The notes: generated by a model from the sequence alone, not told the origin. A stretch of 64,000 nt of DNA from Bacteroidota bacterium (GCA_023386235.1 JAEWKC010000037.1:5309-69308), one strand, 5' to 3'. Shown: positions 17,844 through 27,233, counted from the first letter of the stretch. Translations and numbers: made by a program.

Positions 17844-18824
17844 ATGAGTAAAGCAAAACAAGATACTTCGAAAACACAGGCAAATAAGCATCCGCACATA
17901 AAACCCGGAGGAAAAGAAAAAGCGGCTTTGGGCAAAGGTTTGAGCTCTTTGCTGCAAAACATTAAAGATGACCTGAAAATGCCGGCCGGCGATGCATTGA
18001 GAAAAGATATTGTAGAAGAAGTAACATCCGTTACAAAAATTTCTTTATCTAAAATTCATCCCAATCCTAAAAATCCGCGTAAAGATTTTGATAAGCAGGC
18101 GCTGGAAGAATTGGCAGAATCTATAAAAATTCATGATATCATACAGCCGCTTACGGTAAGCAAAAGAGCGGATGGCAATTATACGTTAATTGCCGGAGAG
18201 CGTAGGTTTAAGGCTTCTAAACTGGCAGGCATAAAAGAAGTGCCGGTATATGTTCGCAAGGCAGATGATTCAGAACTGCTGGAACTGGCTTTGCTTGAAA
18301 ACCTGCAAAGAGAAGACCTCAACGCTATTGAAATAGGATTAAGCTACCAGCGCATGATGGACGAACTGGCTTATACGCAGGAAAAAGTGGCCGAACGTAT
18401 GGGTAAAGAAAGAAGTACTATTACCAATTATATCCGTTTACTAAAATTACCTCCCGATGTGCAGCTTGCCGTAAGAGCCAGCGAAATATCCATGGGACAT
18501 GCGCGCGCTATTTCAGGGCTGGAAAACGTAGATGCGCAGCTTACCGCTTTTAAAGAGGTGAAAGATAAACACCTGAGTGTAAGACAAACCGAAGACCTGG
18601 TGCGTAGAATGAACCAGGCACAAAATCCGCATAAAAAACAACCGGTAAAATCGGGTCTGCCACCGGCGTATAAAAAAGTAGAAGATACATTAGCATCTCA
18701 CTTTGGAACCAAAGTAAAACTTACGCACAATGCTAAAAAAGGAGAAGGCTCTATCTCAATAGATTATTATTCATTAGACGAATTTAATAAACTGCTTGAT
18801 TTATTGAATGTGCAGATAGGATAA
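17844..18824 (+). CDS. parB: Chromosome-partitioning protein ParB (Spo0J)
   Basis: CTP-dependent DNA clamp that loads at parS and spreads. 326 residues. A Lys-rich N-terminus with LGKGLSSLL (the ParA-stimulating segment, 29-37) is followed by the ParB nuclease-like/CTP-binding domain with GERRFKAS at 118-125 and LLENLQREDLN. The helix-turn-helix includes YTQEKVAERMGKERSTITNY. The C-terminal dimerisation part follows a proline/lysine linker. No parS palindrome was seen near the operon. Confidence 0.95.
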   Translation: MSKAKQDTSKTQANKHPHIKPGGKEKAALGKGLSSLLQNIKDDLKMPAGDALRKDIVEEVTSVTKISLSKIHPNPKNPRKDFDKQALEELAESIKIHDIIQPLTVSKRADGNYTLIAGERRFKASKLAGIKEVPVYVRKADDSELLELALLENLQREDLNAIEIGLSYQRMMDELAYTQEKVAERMGKERSTITNYIRLLKLPPDVQLAVRASEISMGHARAISGLENVDAQLTAFKEVKDKHLSVRQTEDLVRRMNQAQNPHKKQPVKSGLPPAYKKVEDTLASHFGTKVKLTHNAKKGEGSISIDYYSLDEFNKLLDLLNVQIG

Positions 18825-18852
18825 TTTTTGCCATAGAAATAATACCATACAA

Positions 18853-19587
18853 ATGAAAATTAAATATCTCGTATTATGTGTGCTTTTTTATTTTGTAGGG
18901 AATAATATTTTTGCACAAAATCAGGATACGGTAAATGTGCTGCGAAGATCTGTGGATACTACAGCGCCGGAGGTTGTATTGGTAGATTCGGTTACAAAAG
19001 AAAGACGCTTTTTAGGAAATGTATTTTCACGTAACGATTCTATAGATAAACAAAGAGATACATTCTTCCTGAAAAAGAAAGAATTTACGCCTCGAGGCGC
19101 CACGCTGCGTTCTTTGATATTGCCGGGATGGGGACAGGCCTACAACAGAGAATACTGGAAAATACCCATTGTGGCCGCTGGCATCGGTGTACCGGTAGGC
19201 ATATTCGTGTTTAACAATGTTTGGTACAATCGTTCTAAAGAGGCGGTAGATGTGGCGTTTAAAATACAGCGTAACCCTGCAGATACCGTATTGATAAATA
19301 GTTTACATAAAGATTTTATAGGTACTTACAACAGCAGGAAAAATATGCCCAATGGCTTAGAAAGCTTTAAAACCACAGCCATACAAGCCAGAAATTATTA
19401 CAGAAGAAATCAGGACTACGCCATCTTGTGGACATTGGCTATGTGGGGATTAAACGTGGCAGACGCTACTGTTTTTGCGCATCTCAAAGGTTTTGATGTG
19501 AGCGACGATATAAGCTTGAAAGTAAGGCCGGTATATTTTAATATGAGTAACACACCCGGAGTAAAGCTGGTGTTTTATAAAAAATAA
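18853..19587 (+). CDS. DUF5683 domain protein, exported or membrane-associated
   Basis: 244 residues. A signal peptide ends near NIFAQ (about residue 22), then a Ser/Thr/Asp-rich stretch, then the DUF5683 core that begins RGATLRSLILPGWGQAYNREYWK with following hydrophobic segments (IPIVAAGIGVPVGIFVF and YAILWTLAMWGLNVADA). The family is uncharacterised. The parB-DUF5683-dapB order is common in Bacteroidota, which suggests an old operon, not a functional link to segregation. Confidence 0.85.
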   Translation: MKIKYLVLCVLFYFVGNNIFAQNQDTVNVLRRSVDTTAPEVVLVDSVTKERRFLGNVFSRNDSIDKQRDTFFLKKKEFTPRGATLRSLILPGWGQAYNREYWKIPIVAAGIGVPVGIFVFNNVWYNRSKEAVDVAFKIQRNPADTVLINSLHKDFIGTYNSRKNMPNGLESFKTTAIQARNYYRRNQDYAILWTLAMWGLNVADATVFAHLKGFDVSDDISLKVRPVYFNMSNTPGVKLVFYKK

Positions 19588-19598
19588 AAATAGTTGAC

Positions 19599-20321
19599 AT
19601 GAAAATTGCATTGATAGGCTACGGAAAAATGGGCAAAGCTATAGAGCAAATAGCACAGGCGCACGGCCACGAAATTGTATTGCGTATTTCCATTGAAAAT
19701 ACCAAAGACTTTACCATTGAAGCGGTTCAAAAAGCTGACGTAGCAATAGAATTTACAGGTCCTGAAAGCGCGTTCGAAAATATCTCTAAATGCTTCGAGG
19801 CCAGAGTTCCCGTGGTAAGCGGCTCTACCGGATGGTTAAAAAATCTTCCTGAAATACAAGCCGCGGCTACAGAAAGAAATATCGCTTTTTTATATGCCAG
19901 CAACTTTAGCATCGGCGTTAATTTATTCTTTGAGCTGAATAATTATATAGCGAATCTGATGAAATCTTACAAGGCATACAACCCGGCCATTACAGAAGTT
20001 CATCACCTGGAAAAAAAAGACGCTCCAAGCGGTACGGCCATTACACTGGCAGAGCAGATAATGAAAGTGTATACTCAAAAACAAGAATGGGTAAACTATG
20101 CTACAGATAAAGAAGAAAAACTGGAAATCATTTCTGAAAGAGAAGAAAACGTTCCGGGTACGCACATAGTATCTTACAGATCAGAAATAGACGACCTGGA
20201 AATAATGCACACAGCGCACAGCAGGAAAGGTTTTGCCGCAGGTGCGGTAATGGCAGCAGAGTTCATTAAAGATAAGAAGGGAATTTTCTCTATGAGAGAT
20301 GTATTGTTTGCCCCGCAATAA
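19599..20321 (+). CDS. dapB: 4-hydroxy-tetrahydrodipicolinate reductase
   Basis: NAD(P)H-dependent reductase of the lysine/diaminopimelate pathway, supplying meso-DAP for peptidoglycan. 240 residues. The Rossmann start GYGKMGKAI is at 7-15, the family signature EVHH at 133-136 and the substrate loop KKDAPSGTA at 139-147. It starts 11 bases after DUF5683. Shorter than E. coli DapB (273), as in other Bacteroidota. Confidence 0.95.
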   Translation: MKIALIGYGKMGKAIEQIAQAHGHEIVLRISIENTKDFTIEAVQKADVAIEFTGPESAFENISKCFEARVPVVSGSTGWLKNLPEIQAAATERNIAFLYASNFSIGVNLFFELNNYIANLMKSYKAYNPAITEVHHLEKKDAPSGTAITLAEQIMKVYTQKQEWVNYATDKEEKLEIISEREENVPGTHIVSYRSEIDDLEIMHTAHSRKGFAAGAVMAAEFIKDKKGIFSMRDVLFAPQ

Positions 20322-20329
20322 TACTTGTT

Positions 20330-21724
20330 ATGAATGCAGCCCTGATAGATAACTTAAAACAAATAGCAGGAGAAGAATTTGTTTTCACAGATATGGATTC
20401 TTTGCAGTTTTTCGGGCATGACTATACCGAAAAATTACAATACAATCCTGATGTAGTTGTTAAACCACGTACAGCAGAAGAAATCAGTGCAATTGTAAAA
20501 TTATGCAATCAACACAAAATTCCCATTACTCCAAGAGCAGGCGGCACAGGGCTTACAGGCGGCGCGCTTCCTACATTTGGCGGTATAGTTTTATCTGTCG
20601 AAAGGCTTAATTCTATTTTGGATATTGATGAAAGAAACCTGCAGGTGACTACAGAGACCGGCGTTATCACAGAAGTATTGCAAAATGCCGTAAAAGAAAA
20701 AGACTTATTTTATCCACCCGACCCCAGCAGCCGCGGCTCCTGCTTCATTGGCGGAAACATAGCGGAAAACAGCGGCGGACCTAAAGCGGTAAAATACGGA
20801 GTAGTAAAAGATTATGTGTTGAACCTGGAAGTGGTACTGCCTACCGGAGAAATCATCTGGACAGGCGCCAATGTATTGAAAAACGCCACAGGTTACAACC
20901 TTACACAGTTAATGGTTGGGAGCGAAGGCACATTGGGCATTGTTACCAAAGCGGTTTTAAAACTTATTCCTTTACCAAAGTTCGATTTGCTTATGCTGGC
21001 TCCTTTCAATTCATTGGAAAAAGCAAGCGAGGCCGTAAGTGCTATATTTCGTGCGGGTTTCACGCCAAGCGCTTTAGAATTGGTAGAGATAAATGCCCTG
21101 AAAATTGTAAGTAGCCTGGAAGAGAGCAGTATTGTACCCGTAACGGACGACATGGCGGCTCATTTAATAATAGAAGTAGACGGAAATGATGTAGAAGTAT
21201 TGATGAAGGAAATAGAGCAGATTGCAGAAGTATTGATGCAGTTTGATTGTGGCGAAATATTTTTTGCTGATGATGCCATACAAAAAGAAGAACTGTGGAA
21301 GCTAAGACGCAGAACAGCAGAAGCGGTTAAAGCTATTGGCTATACCATTGAAGAAGATACAGTAGTGCCAAGGGCAGAACTACCGCAATTAATTAAAGGC
21401 GCAAAAGCATTGGCCGCCAAACATGATTTTAAAGTGGTGTGCTACGGACACGCGGGCGATGGAAATATACATGTACGAATTTTTAAAGAAGGGCATCCCA
21501 ACAGCTTTAATAATGATACGGTAAAGCCTATATTGGAAGAACTTTTCATGCTGGTAAAAAGTTTGAATGGCATGATTAGTGCAGAACATGGAGTTGGAAT
21601 GCTACAGAAAGAATTTTTACCTATATTTTTTGATCAGGCTACTTTAGATATAATGAGGGGCATTAAAAAAGTATTTGACCCTAATAATATTTTAAACCCC
21701 GGAAAAATTATTGATTTGAAATAA
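20330..21724 (+). CDS. FAD-linked oxidase, GlcD/D-lactate dehydrogenase type
   Basis: 464 residues. The N-terminal FAD_binding_4 domain has TPRAGGTGLTGGALPTFGG and the covalent-loop-like YPPDPSSRGSCFIGGNIAENSGG. The C-terminal FAD-oxidase C domain ends with CYGHAGDGNIHVRIF and SAEHGVGMLQKEF, the metal-binding His cluster. The family oxidises 2-hydroxy acids such as glycolate or D-lactate and passes electrons to the respiratory chain. No iron-sulphur GlcF partner lies next to it. It starts 8 bases after dapB. Confidence 0.9.
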   Translation: MNAALIDNLKQIAGEEFVFTDMDSLQFFGHDYTEKLQYNPDVVVKPRTAEEISAIVKLCNQHKIPITPRAGGTGLTGGALPTFGGIVLSVERLNSILDIDERNLQVTTETGVITEVLQNAVKEKDLFYPPDPSSRGSCFIGGNIAENSGGPKAVKYGVVKDYVLNLEVVLPTGEIIWTGANVLKNATGYNLTQLMVGSEGTLGIVTKAVLKLIPLPKFDLLMLAPFNSLEKASEAVSAIFRAGFTPSALELVEINALKIVSSLEESSIVPVTDDMAAHLIIEVDGNDVEVLMKEIEQIAEVLMQFDCGEIFFADDAIQKEELWKLRRRTAEAVKAIGYTIEEDTVVPRAELPQLIKGAKALAAKHDFKVVCYGHAGDGNIHVRIFKEGHPNSFNNDTVKPILEELFMLVKSLNGMISAEHGVGMLQKEFLPIFFDQATLDIMRGIKKVFDPNNILNPGKIIDLK

Positions 21725-21736
21725 AAAAAACAGAAA

Positions 21737-22354
21737 ATGATCAACATTAAAAAAACACTACTCATAGTATTTTTAGCAGGATGCGCCATCGCTTCAAATG
21801 CTCAATGGCAATATGACACAACTGTAAACGGAAATAAAGCGGCGGTGATGGCTGCCAGAGAACAAGACAGGCAGCAGCAGACAAAACTTCAGCAGAGCCC
21901 TTGGTTTTTTGGTGGTGGTTTGGTATTAGGCTTTAGCTCGGGCGCCGGCGCAGTGGGCGTTTCGCCTGTAGCAGGCTATAAGGTTAATGATTACATAGAT
22001 GCGGGTATGGGACTAAACCTGGTGTATCATTACAATAATTATTATTACAGAAACCGTGCGTTCAACGTAGGTTTGATGCCTTTTGTACGCGCTTTCCCAA
22101 TTAATAATTTATTCACCCAACTACAGTTTGAGCAGGCCTGGGTAAACGGCAACTATTTATCAAACGATACAAAAGTAAAATACAATTACGACTATCAGGC
22201 GCTGATAGCTTCGCTGGGTTATGCCAACAGAGTAAACGGCAGGGTAGGGTTTTTTGTATCCGTAGGTATAGATTTGCTGAAAGATCCTAATTCTCCTTAT
22301 CGTTATTCAAACGGTCGTATTATGCCGGTGTTCAGTACAGGAGTAAACTTCTAA
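21737..22354 (+). CDS. Small outer-membrane beta-barrel-like protein
   Basis: 205 residues, no named family recognised. A signal peptide ends about SNAQ (residue 22), then a charged Gln-rich stretch (AREQDRQQQTKLQQ). The rest alternates polar and aromatic residues (WFFGGGLVLGFSSGAGAVGVSP, YHYNNYYYRNRAFNVGLMPFVRAF) and ends in Phe (GVNF), typical of an eight- to ten-strand outer-membrane barrel recognised by BamA. 12 bases after the GlcD-type gene, so probably cotranscribed. Confidence 0.75.
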   Translation: MINIKKTLLIVFLAGCAIASNAQWQYDTTVNGNKAAVMAAREQDRQQQTKLQQSPWFFGGGLVLGFSSGAGAVGVSPVAGYKVNDYIDAGMGLNLVYHYNNYYYRNRAFNVGLMPFVRAFPINNLFTQLQFEQAWVNGNYLSNDTKVKYNYDYQALIASLGYANRVNGRVGFFVSVGIDLLKDPNSPYRYSNGRIMPVFSTGVNF

Positions 22355-22412
22355 GCGCGTTTAAGTATTTTCAAATCCGGTTCTCTAACAGCATTTTACA
22401 GCCTTTAATTTT

Positions 22413-22420
22413 TATATTTG
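22413..22420 (+). promoter_or_regulatory. -7 box of ribF
   Basis: TATATTTG, exact TAnnTTTG, ending four bases before the ribF ATG. A start site 5-8 bases downstream would give a leaderless mRNA. Confidence 0.5.
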
Positions 22421-22424
22421 TTCA

Positions 22425-23354
22425 ATGAATATTTTTAAGGATTACCATCAGCTACCCACATTCAACAAGCCTGTGGTAACGATTGGTACATTTGATGGTG
22501 TGCATAAAGGGCATAAAAAAATAATTGCGCAGTTACACAAAGCCGCCGCCGATATACAGGGAGAAACAGTTATCATTACTTTTTTGCAGCATCCCAGAAA
22601 TGTAGTCGCCGGCAGTAATCCCGTGCAATTGCTCAATACGCTTGATGAGAAAATAGCCTTACTGAAAAAAGAAAATATTGATAATTTAATTGTTGTAGAT
22701 TTCGATGAAAAATTTTATGGGCAAACTGCCGAGTCTTATATTGAAGACTTCTTAGTAAATAAAATACAACCGGCCTGCATCATTATAGGTTACGATCATA
22801 AATTTGGTAAAGATCGTTCGGGTAATTACGTAATGTTGGAAACGTACGGCGAAAGATTTGGATTTGCTGTAAAGGAAATATGCGCAGAAATAGTAAAAGA
22901 TGCCACTGTAAGTTCTACAAAAATAAGAAATGCCATTATAGACGGTCATATTGAAAACGCTAACGAGCTATTGGGATACAACTATTTTTTTACTGGAAAA
23001 ATTGTTGAAGGCAATCAATTGGGCAGAACGATCGGCTTTCCAACCGCTAATATTGCAATGGAAAACCACCTCAAGTTAACACCTGCAAACGGAGTTTATG
23101 CAGTGTATGCTTATCTGAATAATGATAGGAATAATCGGCTGAAAGGTATGATGAACATAGGTTTCAGGCCTACGGTGGATGGCGCTACAAGAACCATTGA
23201 AGTAAATATTTTTGATTTCGATAAGGATATTTATAACCAGGAAATAACGATAGAGGTAGTAAATTTTTTACGTGCTGAGGAAAAATTTTCCGGCTTAGAC
23301 GCATTAAAGCAACAGCTGGCAAAAGACGCGATAGCGGCCAGGGGAATTCTTTAA
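22425..23354 (+). CDS. ribF: Bifunctional riboflavin kinase / FAD synthetase
   Basis: Phosphorylates riboflavin to FMN and adenylylates FMN to FAD. 309 residues. The N-terminal nucleotidyltransferase domain has GTFDGVHKGH at 21-30 and IIGYDHKFGKDRSG. The C-terminal kinase domain has GRTIGFPTANI, the riboflavin-kinase signature, and GVYAVYAYL. Convergent with the YggS gene (32 bases between). The start ATG lies directly behind a -7 box. Confidence 0.95.
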   Translation: MNIFKDYHQLPTFNKPVVTIGTFDGVHKGHKKIIAQLHKAAADIQGETVIITFLQHPRNVVAGSNPVQLLNTLDEKIALLKKENIDNLIVVDFDEKFYGQTAESYIEDFLVNKIQPACIIIGYDHKFGKDRSGNYVMLETYGERFGFAVKEICAEIVKDATVSSTKIRNAIIDGHIENANELLGYNYFFTGKIVEGNQLGRTIGFPTANIAMENHLKLTPANGVYAVYAYLNNDRNNRLKGMMNIGFRPTVDGATRTIEVNIFDFDKDIYNQEITIEVVNFLRAEEKFSGLDALKQQLAKDAIAARGIL

Positions 23355-23386
23355 ATTTTTTATACAAACACAATTAGCAAAATAAT

Positions 23387-24115
23387 TTATTGCTGCTCAT
23401 TCCAGTAAAAGCTGTCGGGGTGTATTCTTTTCCCGAAAACAGCGGTTCCTACTCTTATGATTGTTGCTCCTTCTTCTATGGCGGCTTCCAGGTCGCCGCT
23501 CATACCCATCGACAGTTCGTTCATTTCCACATTAGAAATATTATTTGAAATGATTTGTTGCTGCAAAAGTTTCAATAGCTGAAAGCATTTTCTTACTCTT
23601 CGGGCATCAGCGCTGAATAAGCCAATGGTCATCAAACCTTTTATCTGCAACGTTTCCAGTTTTGCTACCTGCTCTACAAGCTGCAAAGTATTTTCCGCAC
23701 TTACTCCGAATTTACTTTCTTCGGCAGATGTGTTTACCTGTATAAAAACATTTATTTTCTTTTGTTCAAATAGCAGTCTTTGGTGCAGTTTTTCAGCCAG
23801 GCTTAACCTGTCTATAGATTGAATGCAGGCTATATCATACTTCAAAATATCTTTTATTTTATTGGTTTGCAGATGTCCTATAAAATGCTTTTGATGAGGT
23901 ACACTTTTTAAAGTTTCAAATTTTTCTTTTACTTCCTGTATTTTATTTTCACCAATAAGCGTTACGCCGGCTGCTAGCGCTGTTTTTATTCGTTTTGCGG
24001 TTACAGTTTTTGTGGCCAGCAATAACTTTACTTCATCAGGGTTTCTGCCGGCTCTTTCACAAGCATTTTTTATTCTTGAATTGATAATCTCAATATTACG
24101 TAAAATATCATCCAT
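23387..24115 (-). CDS. YggS/PROSC family PLP homeostasis protein
   Basis: 242 residues forming the alanine-racemase-like PLP barrel without the second domain. Lys36 in LLLATKTV is the expected PLP lysine. The family blocks IGENKIQE, FIGHLQTNK, QVNTSAEESKFG, KGLMTIG and ELSMGMSGDLEAAI (phosphate loop) are all visible. Members maintain pyridoxal phosphate balance and have no established catalysis. Transcribed divergently from the glycosyltransferase at 24236. Confidence 0.92.
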   Translation of the reverse strand: MDDILRNIEIINSRIKNACERAGRNPDEVKLLLATKTVTAKRIKTALAAGVTLIGENKIQEVKEKFETLKSVPHQKHFIGHLQTNKIKDILKYDIACIQSIDRLSLAEKLHQRLLFEQKKINVFIQVNTSAEESKFGVSAENTLQLVEQVAKLETLQIKGLMTIGLFSADARRVRKCFQLLKLLQQQIISNNISNVEMNELSMGMSGDLEAAIEEGATIIRVGTAVFGKRIHPDSFYWNEQQ

Positions 24116-24184
24116 AGCTTTAGCGTTTAGTTTTTAGCACTTAAAAACAAACAAATTTACGGCTCTTGTATGTATTTATAGAAA

Positions 24185-24216
24185 ATTGAATAATGTACAA
24201 AACTTTAATATGTTTG
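24185..24216 (+). promoter_or_regulatory. Promoter of the 24236 glycosyltransferase
   Basis: ATTG (24185-24188), 20-base spacer, TATGTTTG (24209-24216). This fits the Bacteroidota pattern TTTG-N19-21-TAnnTTTG with one mismatch and lies 19 bases before the TTG start. Confidence 0.55.
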
Positions 24217-24235
24217 CAGTAAATAATATATTTAA

Positions 24236-25321
24236 TTGAAAAGAATAATTTTTGCCGTTACCAACGATCTTACTTACGATCAGCGCATGTACAAAATCTG
24301 TACGTCGCTGGCAGAAAGTGGGTTTGACGTGACTTTAGTAGGATTTAAAAAGAAGAAATCACTTCATCTGGAACAAAGAAAATTTCAGCAGAAGAGGCTG
24401 GGGCTTTTTTTTCAAAGCGGTTTTCTATTTTTCGCAGAAGCCAATGCAAGATTATTATTTTACTTCCTGTTTGCTAAAGTGGATGTGCTTTGTGCCAATG
24501 ATTTAGACACAGCCTTGCCGGTTTTATTTGCATCCATAATCAGAAATAAAAAAAGAGTGTTTGATGCGCATGAACTTTTTTGCGAAATGCACGATATAGT
24601 GCGCAAGCCAAAGCTGTACAATTTCTGGAAGCGTATAGAAAAATTTTGTCAGCCCAAATTCCCGCTGGGTTATACAGAAAATCAAAGCTATGCCGATGAA
24701 TATGAAAAAATGTATGGAGTAAAATATTTTGTAGTGATGAACAGCCCCTATAAAACAGATGTTGAAAGGAAAAAAGCTGAAAAAGAAAATATTTTAATTT
24801 ACCAGGGAGTAGTAGAGCGTGGCCGTGGATTTGAAGGACTGCTTCCTGCATTGAAAAATCTGGATGTGCGTTTGATAGTGTGCGGTAACGGAACTTTTTA
24901 TGATGAGGTGAGAAGGAGAGCAGCTGAATTGAAGGTTGCGGATAAGATAGATTTTGAAGGATACATATTGCCCGCAGATTTAAAAGCCCTAACCAAAACT
25001 GCAAAGGTGGGCCTGAATATGAATGCTAATCTGGGAGCAAGTTTTTATTATTCTTTATCCAATCGTTTTTTTGATTATATGCACGCAGGCATACCGCAGA
25101 TAACAATGAACTATCCTGAAAATAAAAAAATATTTGAACAATTTGAAATAGGGGTATTGATAGATGACCTGGAACCGCAAACCATTTGTAACGCTGCAAA
25201 CACGCTACTTTCAGACGATAGACTGTATCAGCGGTTAAGCCAAAACTGCATGCAGGCCCGTGAGGTATATAACTGGCAAAATGAAGAAAAGAAGCTGATA
25301 GCTTTCTACAAAAGTTTATGA
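24236..25321 (+). CDS. Glycosyltransferase, GT4-like
   Basis: 361 residues with a GT-B layout. The N-terminal Rossmann half has KRIIFAVTNDLTYDQRMYKI and VDVLCANDLDTALP. The C-terminal half has LIYQGVVERGRGFEGLLPAL and the donor-site region FFDYMHAGIPQITMNYPENKKIFEQFEIG. Transfers an unknown sugar, likely to a surface glycan. The start must be TTG 24236: an in-frame stop lies directly before it and the next ATG falls at residue 18, inside the first Rossmann motif. Its stop overlaps the convergent gene at 25316 by 6 bases. Confidence 0.82.
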   Translation: MKRIIFAVTNDLTYDQRMYKICTSLAESGFDVTLVGFKKKKSLHLEQRKFQQKRLGLFFQSGFLFFAEANARLLFYFLFAKVDVLCANDLDTALPVLFASIIRNKKRVFDAHELFCEMHDIVRKPKLYNFWKRIEKFCQPKFPLGYTENQSYADEYEKMYGVKYFVVMNSPYKTDVERKKAEKENILIYQGVVERGRGFEGLLPALKNLDVRLIVCGNGTFYDEVRRRAAELKVADKIDFEGYILPADLKALTKTAKVGLNMNANLGASFYYSLSNRFFDYMHAGIPQITMNYPENKKIFEQFEIGVLIDDLEPQTICNAANTLLSDDRLYQRLSQNCMQAREVYNWQNEEKKLIAFYKSL

Positions 25322-26422
25322 TAACTGTAAGCCTGTTTTTTGAAATAGTTCCAGCCAGTTATTTACTTTATTATCAAATTGTACCGAAGGATTTTCATCA
25401 AATGTAAGTTCATTGGTAATAGCTTTTTCCATCAGATGCATCAGTTCTTTAGGATCTCTTTGATTAAAGAATTTTACTTTATTGTATCCGTTCAATGTTT
25501 CCCGTGCATAAGGCAGATCAGAACAAATGATAGGTTTGTTTAGTATGCTGAATTCAGAAAGTGGAAGCCCCCAGGTTTCTACTTCAGATGGAAATACCAT
25601 GCAATCTGCCTGCTGATATAATTCCAAAAGTTTTTCTTTGGGTTGAAAGCCTGAAAAATGAATATTTTTTGCTGCGTATTTCCTTAATAAATTTCTGGTA
25701 TAGGCATTTTCCCGCCCGGTAATGGTGAGCGTAATTTCAAAGTCGTTTCTTTTTTTATGCAGCAGCTTAGCGGCTTTTAGCAATACATCAAAGTTTTTGT
25801 ACATGAATGCTGTAGCAGGAAATACAAAGGAATATATGCTATTTTCTTTTGTGCTCGCATTCTTATCATATTGTTGAATACGACGCGGAGGAAATAAAAT
25901 AAACTTATGATCAGGAATGGTAAATTGCTGCTTGAAATAATTTATTAAGGTTTGTTGCTGGCAAATAATGAAATCGTTTGTTTCAATATTTTTTATGTAA
26001 ACATTCTTATACAGCCATTTTAAAAAAAATAATTTAGGCTGTATGAATAAAGAAGAGGTTTTCAGCTTATTATTAATTAAAGGATTATGAAAATACACAA
26101 TCTGCTTTTCTGCTACTACTTTGGGCGTGCTGTCTTGCATGGAAATCCATAAATAAGGTTTCCACTTTTTAGAGAGTTTATTAAATCTTATATATTCTGC
26201 ATAAATTCTTTTGAGAAAAAATTTACTCATGTCCGGGATCTCAATATACTCAACGTTTTTAAGTTCGGGGTATATGTTTTTTTTAAAAACAATAGCTTTG
26301 ATGGCATATTTGTCAGAGGCGTATTGGTCTAATACTTTAAGGCACTCACCGGTTATTGCAACAGTTCCACCCTGAAAGAATCGGGATGCAGAAACTACTA
26401 TTACGGGCTTACTTTCAGACAA
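25316..26422 (-). CDS. Glycosyltransferase family 1/4 protein
   Basis: 368 residues, GT-B fold. The C-terminal donor domain contains YQQADCMVFPSEVETWGLPL followed by SEFSILNKPIICSDLPYARE; E-x7-E (EVETWGLPLSE) is the retaining GT4 signature. The N-terminal half is less conserved (VIVVSASRFFQGGTVAITGE). It lies 31 bases downstream of ftsE on the same strand and tail-to-tail with another glycosyltransferase. The two may serve the same glycan, but substrates are unknown. Confidence 0.85.
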   Translation of the reverse strand: MSESKPVIVVSASRFFQGGTVAITGECLKVLDQYASDKYAIKAIVFKKNIYPELKNVEYIEIPDMSKFFLKRIYAEYIRFNKLSKKWKPYLWISMQDSTPKVVAEKQIVYFHNPLINNKLKTSSLFIQPKLFFLKWLYKNVYIKNIETNDFIICQQQTLINYFKQQFTIPDHKFILFPPRRIQQYDKNASTKENSIYSFVFPATAFMYKNFDVLLKAAKLLHKKRNDFEITLTITGRENAYTRNLLRKYAAKNIHFSGFQPKEKLLELYQQADCMVFPSEVETWGLPLSEFSILNKPIICSDLPYARETLNGYNKVKFFNQRDPKELMHLMEKAITNELTFDENPSVQFDNKVNNWLELFQKTGLQLS

Positions 26423-26453
26423 GATAATTAACTTTTAAAATAAATGATTACAA

Positions 26454-27158
26454 CTATTCTACGTTTTCTACAGCGTCTTCCACAGTAATGCTGTCAAGCA
26501 CTCTGCCGTTTTCTGTTTTTAAAATTCTTGATGGATACCTGTTGATAACGATGAAGTCGTGCGTTGCCATCAATATAGATGTTTTAGTTTCTCTGCTTAT
26601 TTTTCTTAGCAACTGCATTATATCATCGCTGGTTTCTGGGTCAAGGTTGCCTGTAGGTTCATCTGCCAGTATTAGTTTGGGAGAGTTAAGTAAGGCACGG
26701 GCAATATCTACTCTTTGTTGTTCGCCGCCGCTCATTTCAAAAGGCATTTTAAACTCTTTATGCGTAAGTCCTACTTTTTCTAATACTTCTTTTATCTTGG
26801 CGCTTATTTTATCTTTCTCTTTCCAGCCGGTAGCGCGTAAAACAAATTTCAGATTTTCAGAAACATTTCTGTCTGTAAGAAGATTGAAAGACTGAAACAC
26901 AATACCCAAGTCTCTTCTCAAATAAGGAACGGTTTTCCAGGTAGTTTTTCTTATGTCGTGGCCTACAACCGTTGCATGGCCTTCTTTTAAGGGCAAATCG
27001 CCATACAATGTTTTTAGCAGGCTGCTTTTTCCGGTGCCGGTTTTCCCTACCAGGTATACAAATTCTCCTTGTTCTATTTCAAAATTTACATCCTGGAGAA
27101 TAAGATTGCTTCCCTGATAAATATTTGCATTTTTTACTGAAATAATACTTTCTGCCAT
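26454..27158 (-). CDS. ftsE: Cell division ATP-binding protein FtsE
   Basis: Cytoplasmic ATPase of the FtsEX complex, which activates septal peptidoglycan hydrolases. 234 residues. Walker A GKTGTGKS is at 38-45, followed by Q-loop VFQSFNLL, signature MSGGEQQRVDIARALL, Walker B LILADEPTGNLDPETS and switch His ATHDF. The spacing and the DEPTGNLD block match FtsE rather than uptake ATPases. ftsX is not adjacent, which is usual in Bacteroidota. The twin amidases at 34.9-36.8 kb are plausible targets of FtsEX control (inference). Confidence 0.88.
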   Translation of the reverse strand: MAESIISVKNANIYQGSNLILQDVNFEIEQGEFVYLVGKTGTGKSSLLKTLYGDLPLKEGHATVVGHDIRKTTWKTVPYLRRDLGIVFQSFNLLTDRNVSENLKFVLRATGWKEKDKISAKIKEVLEKVGLTHKEFKMPFEMSGGEQQRVDIARALLNSPKLILADEPTGNLDPETSDDIMQLLRKISRETKTSILMATHDFIVINRYPSRILKTENGRVLDSITVEDAVENVE

Positions 27159-27233
27159 TGGTAATTCTAAAAAGTTAATTGTAAGTTTGGCGCAAGATAA
27201 GAAACTAATCCAAAAAGAAAAAGGATAAAAATA

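Noticed and set aside
24540..25004. Minus-strand open frame of 154 codons
   Set aside because: Antisense to a well-supported glycosyltransferase; no motifs.
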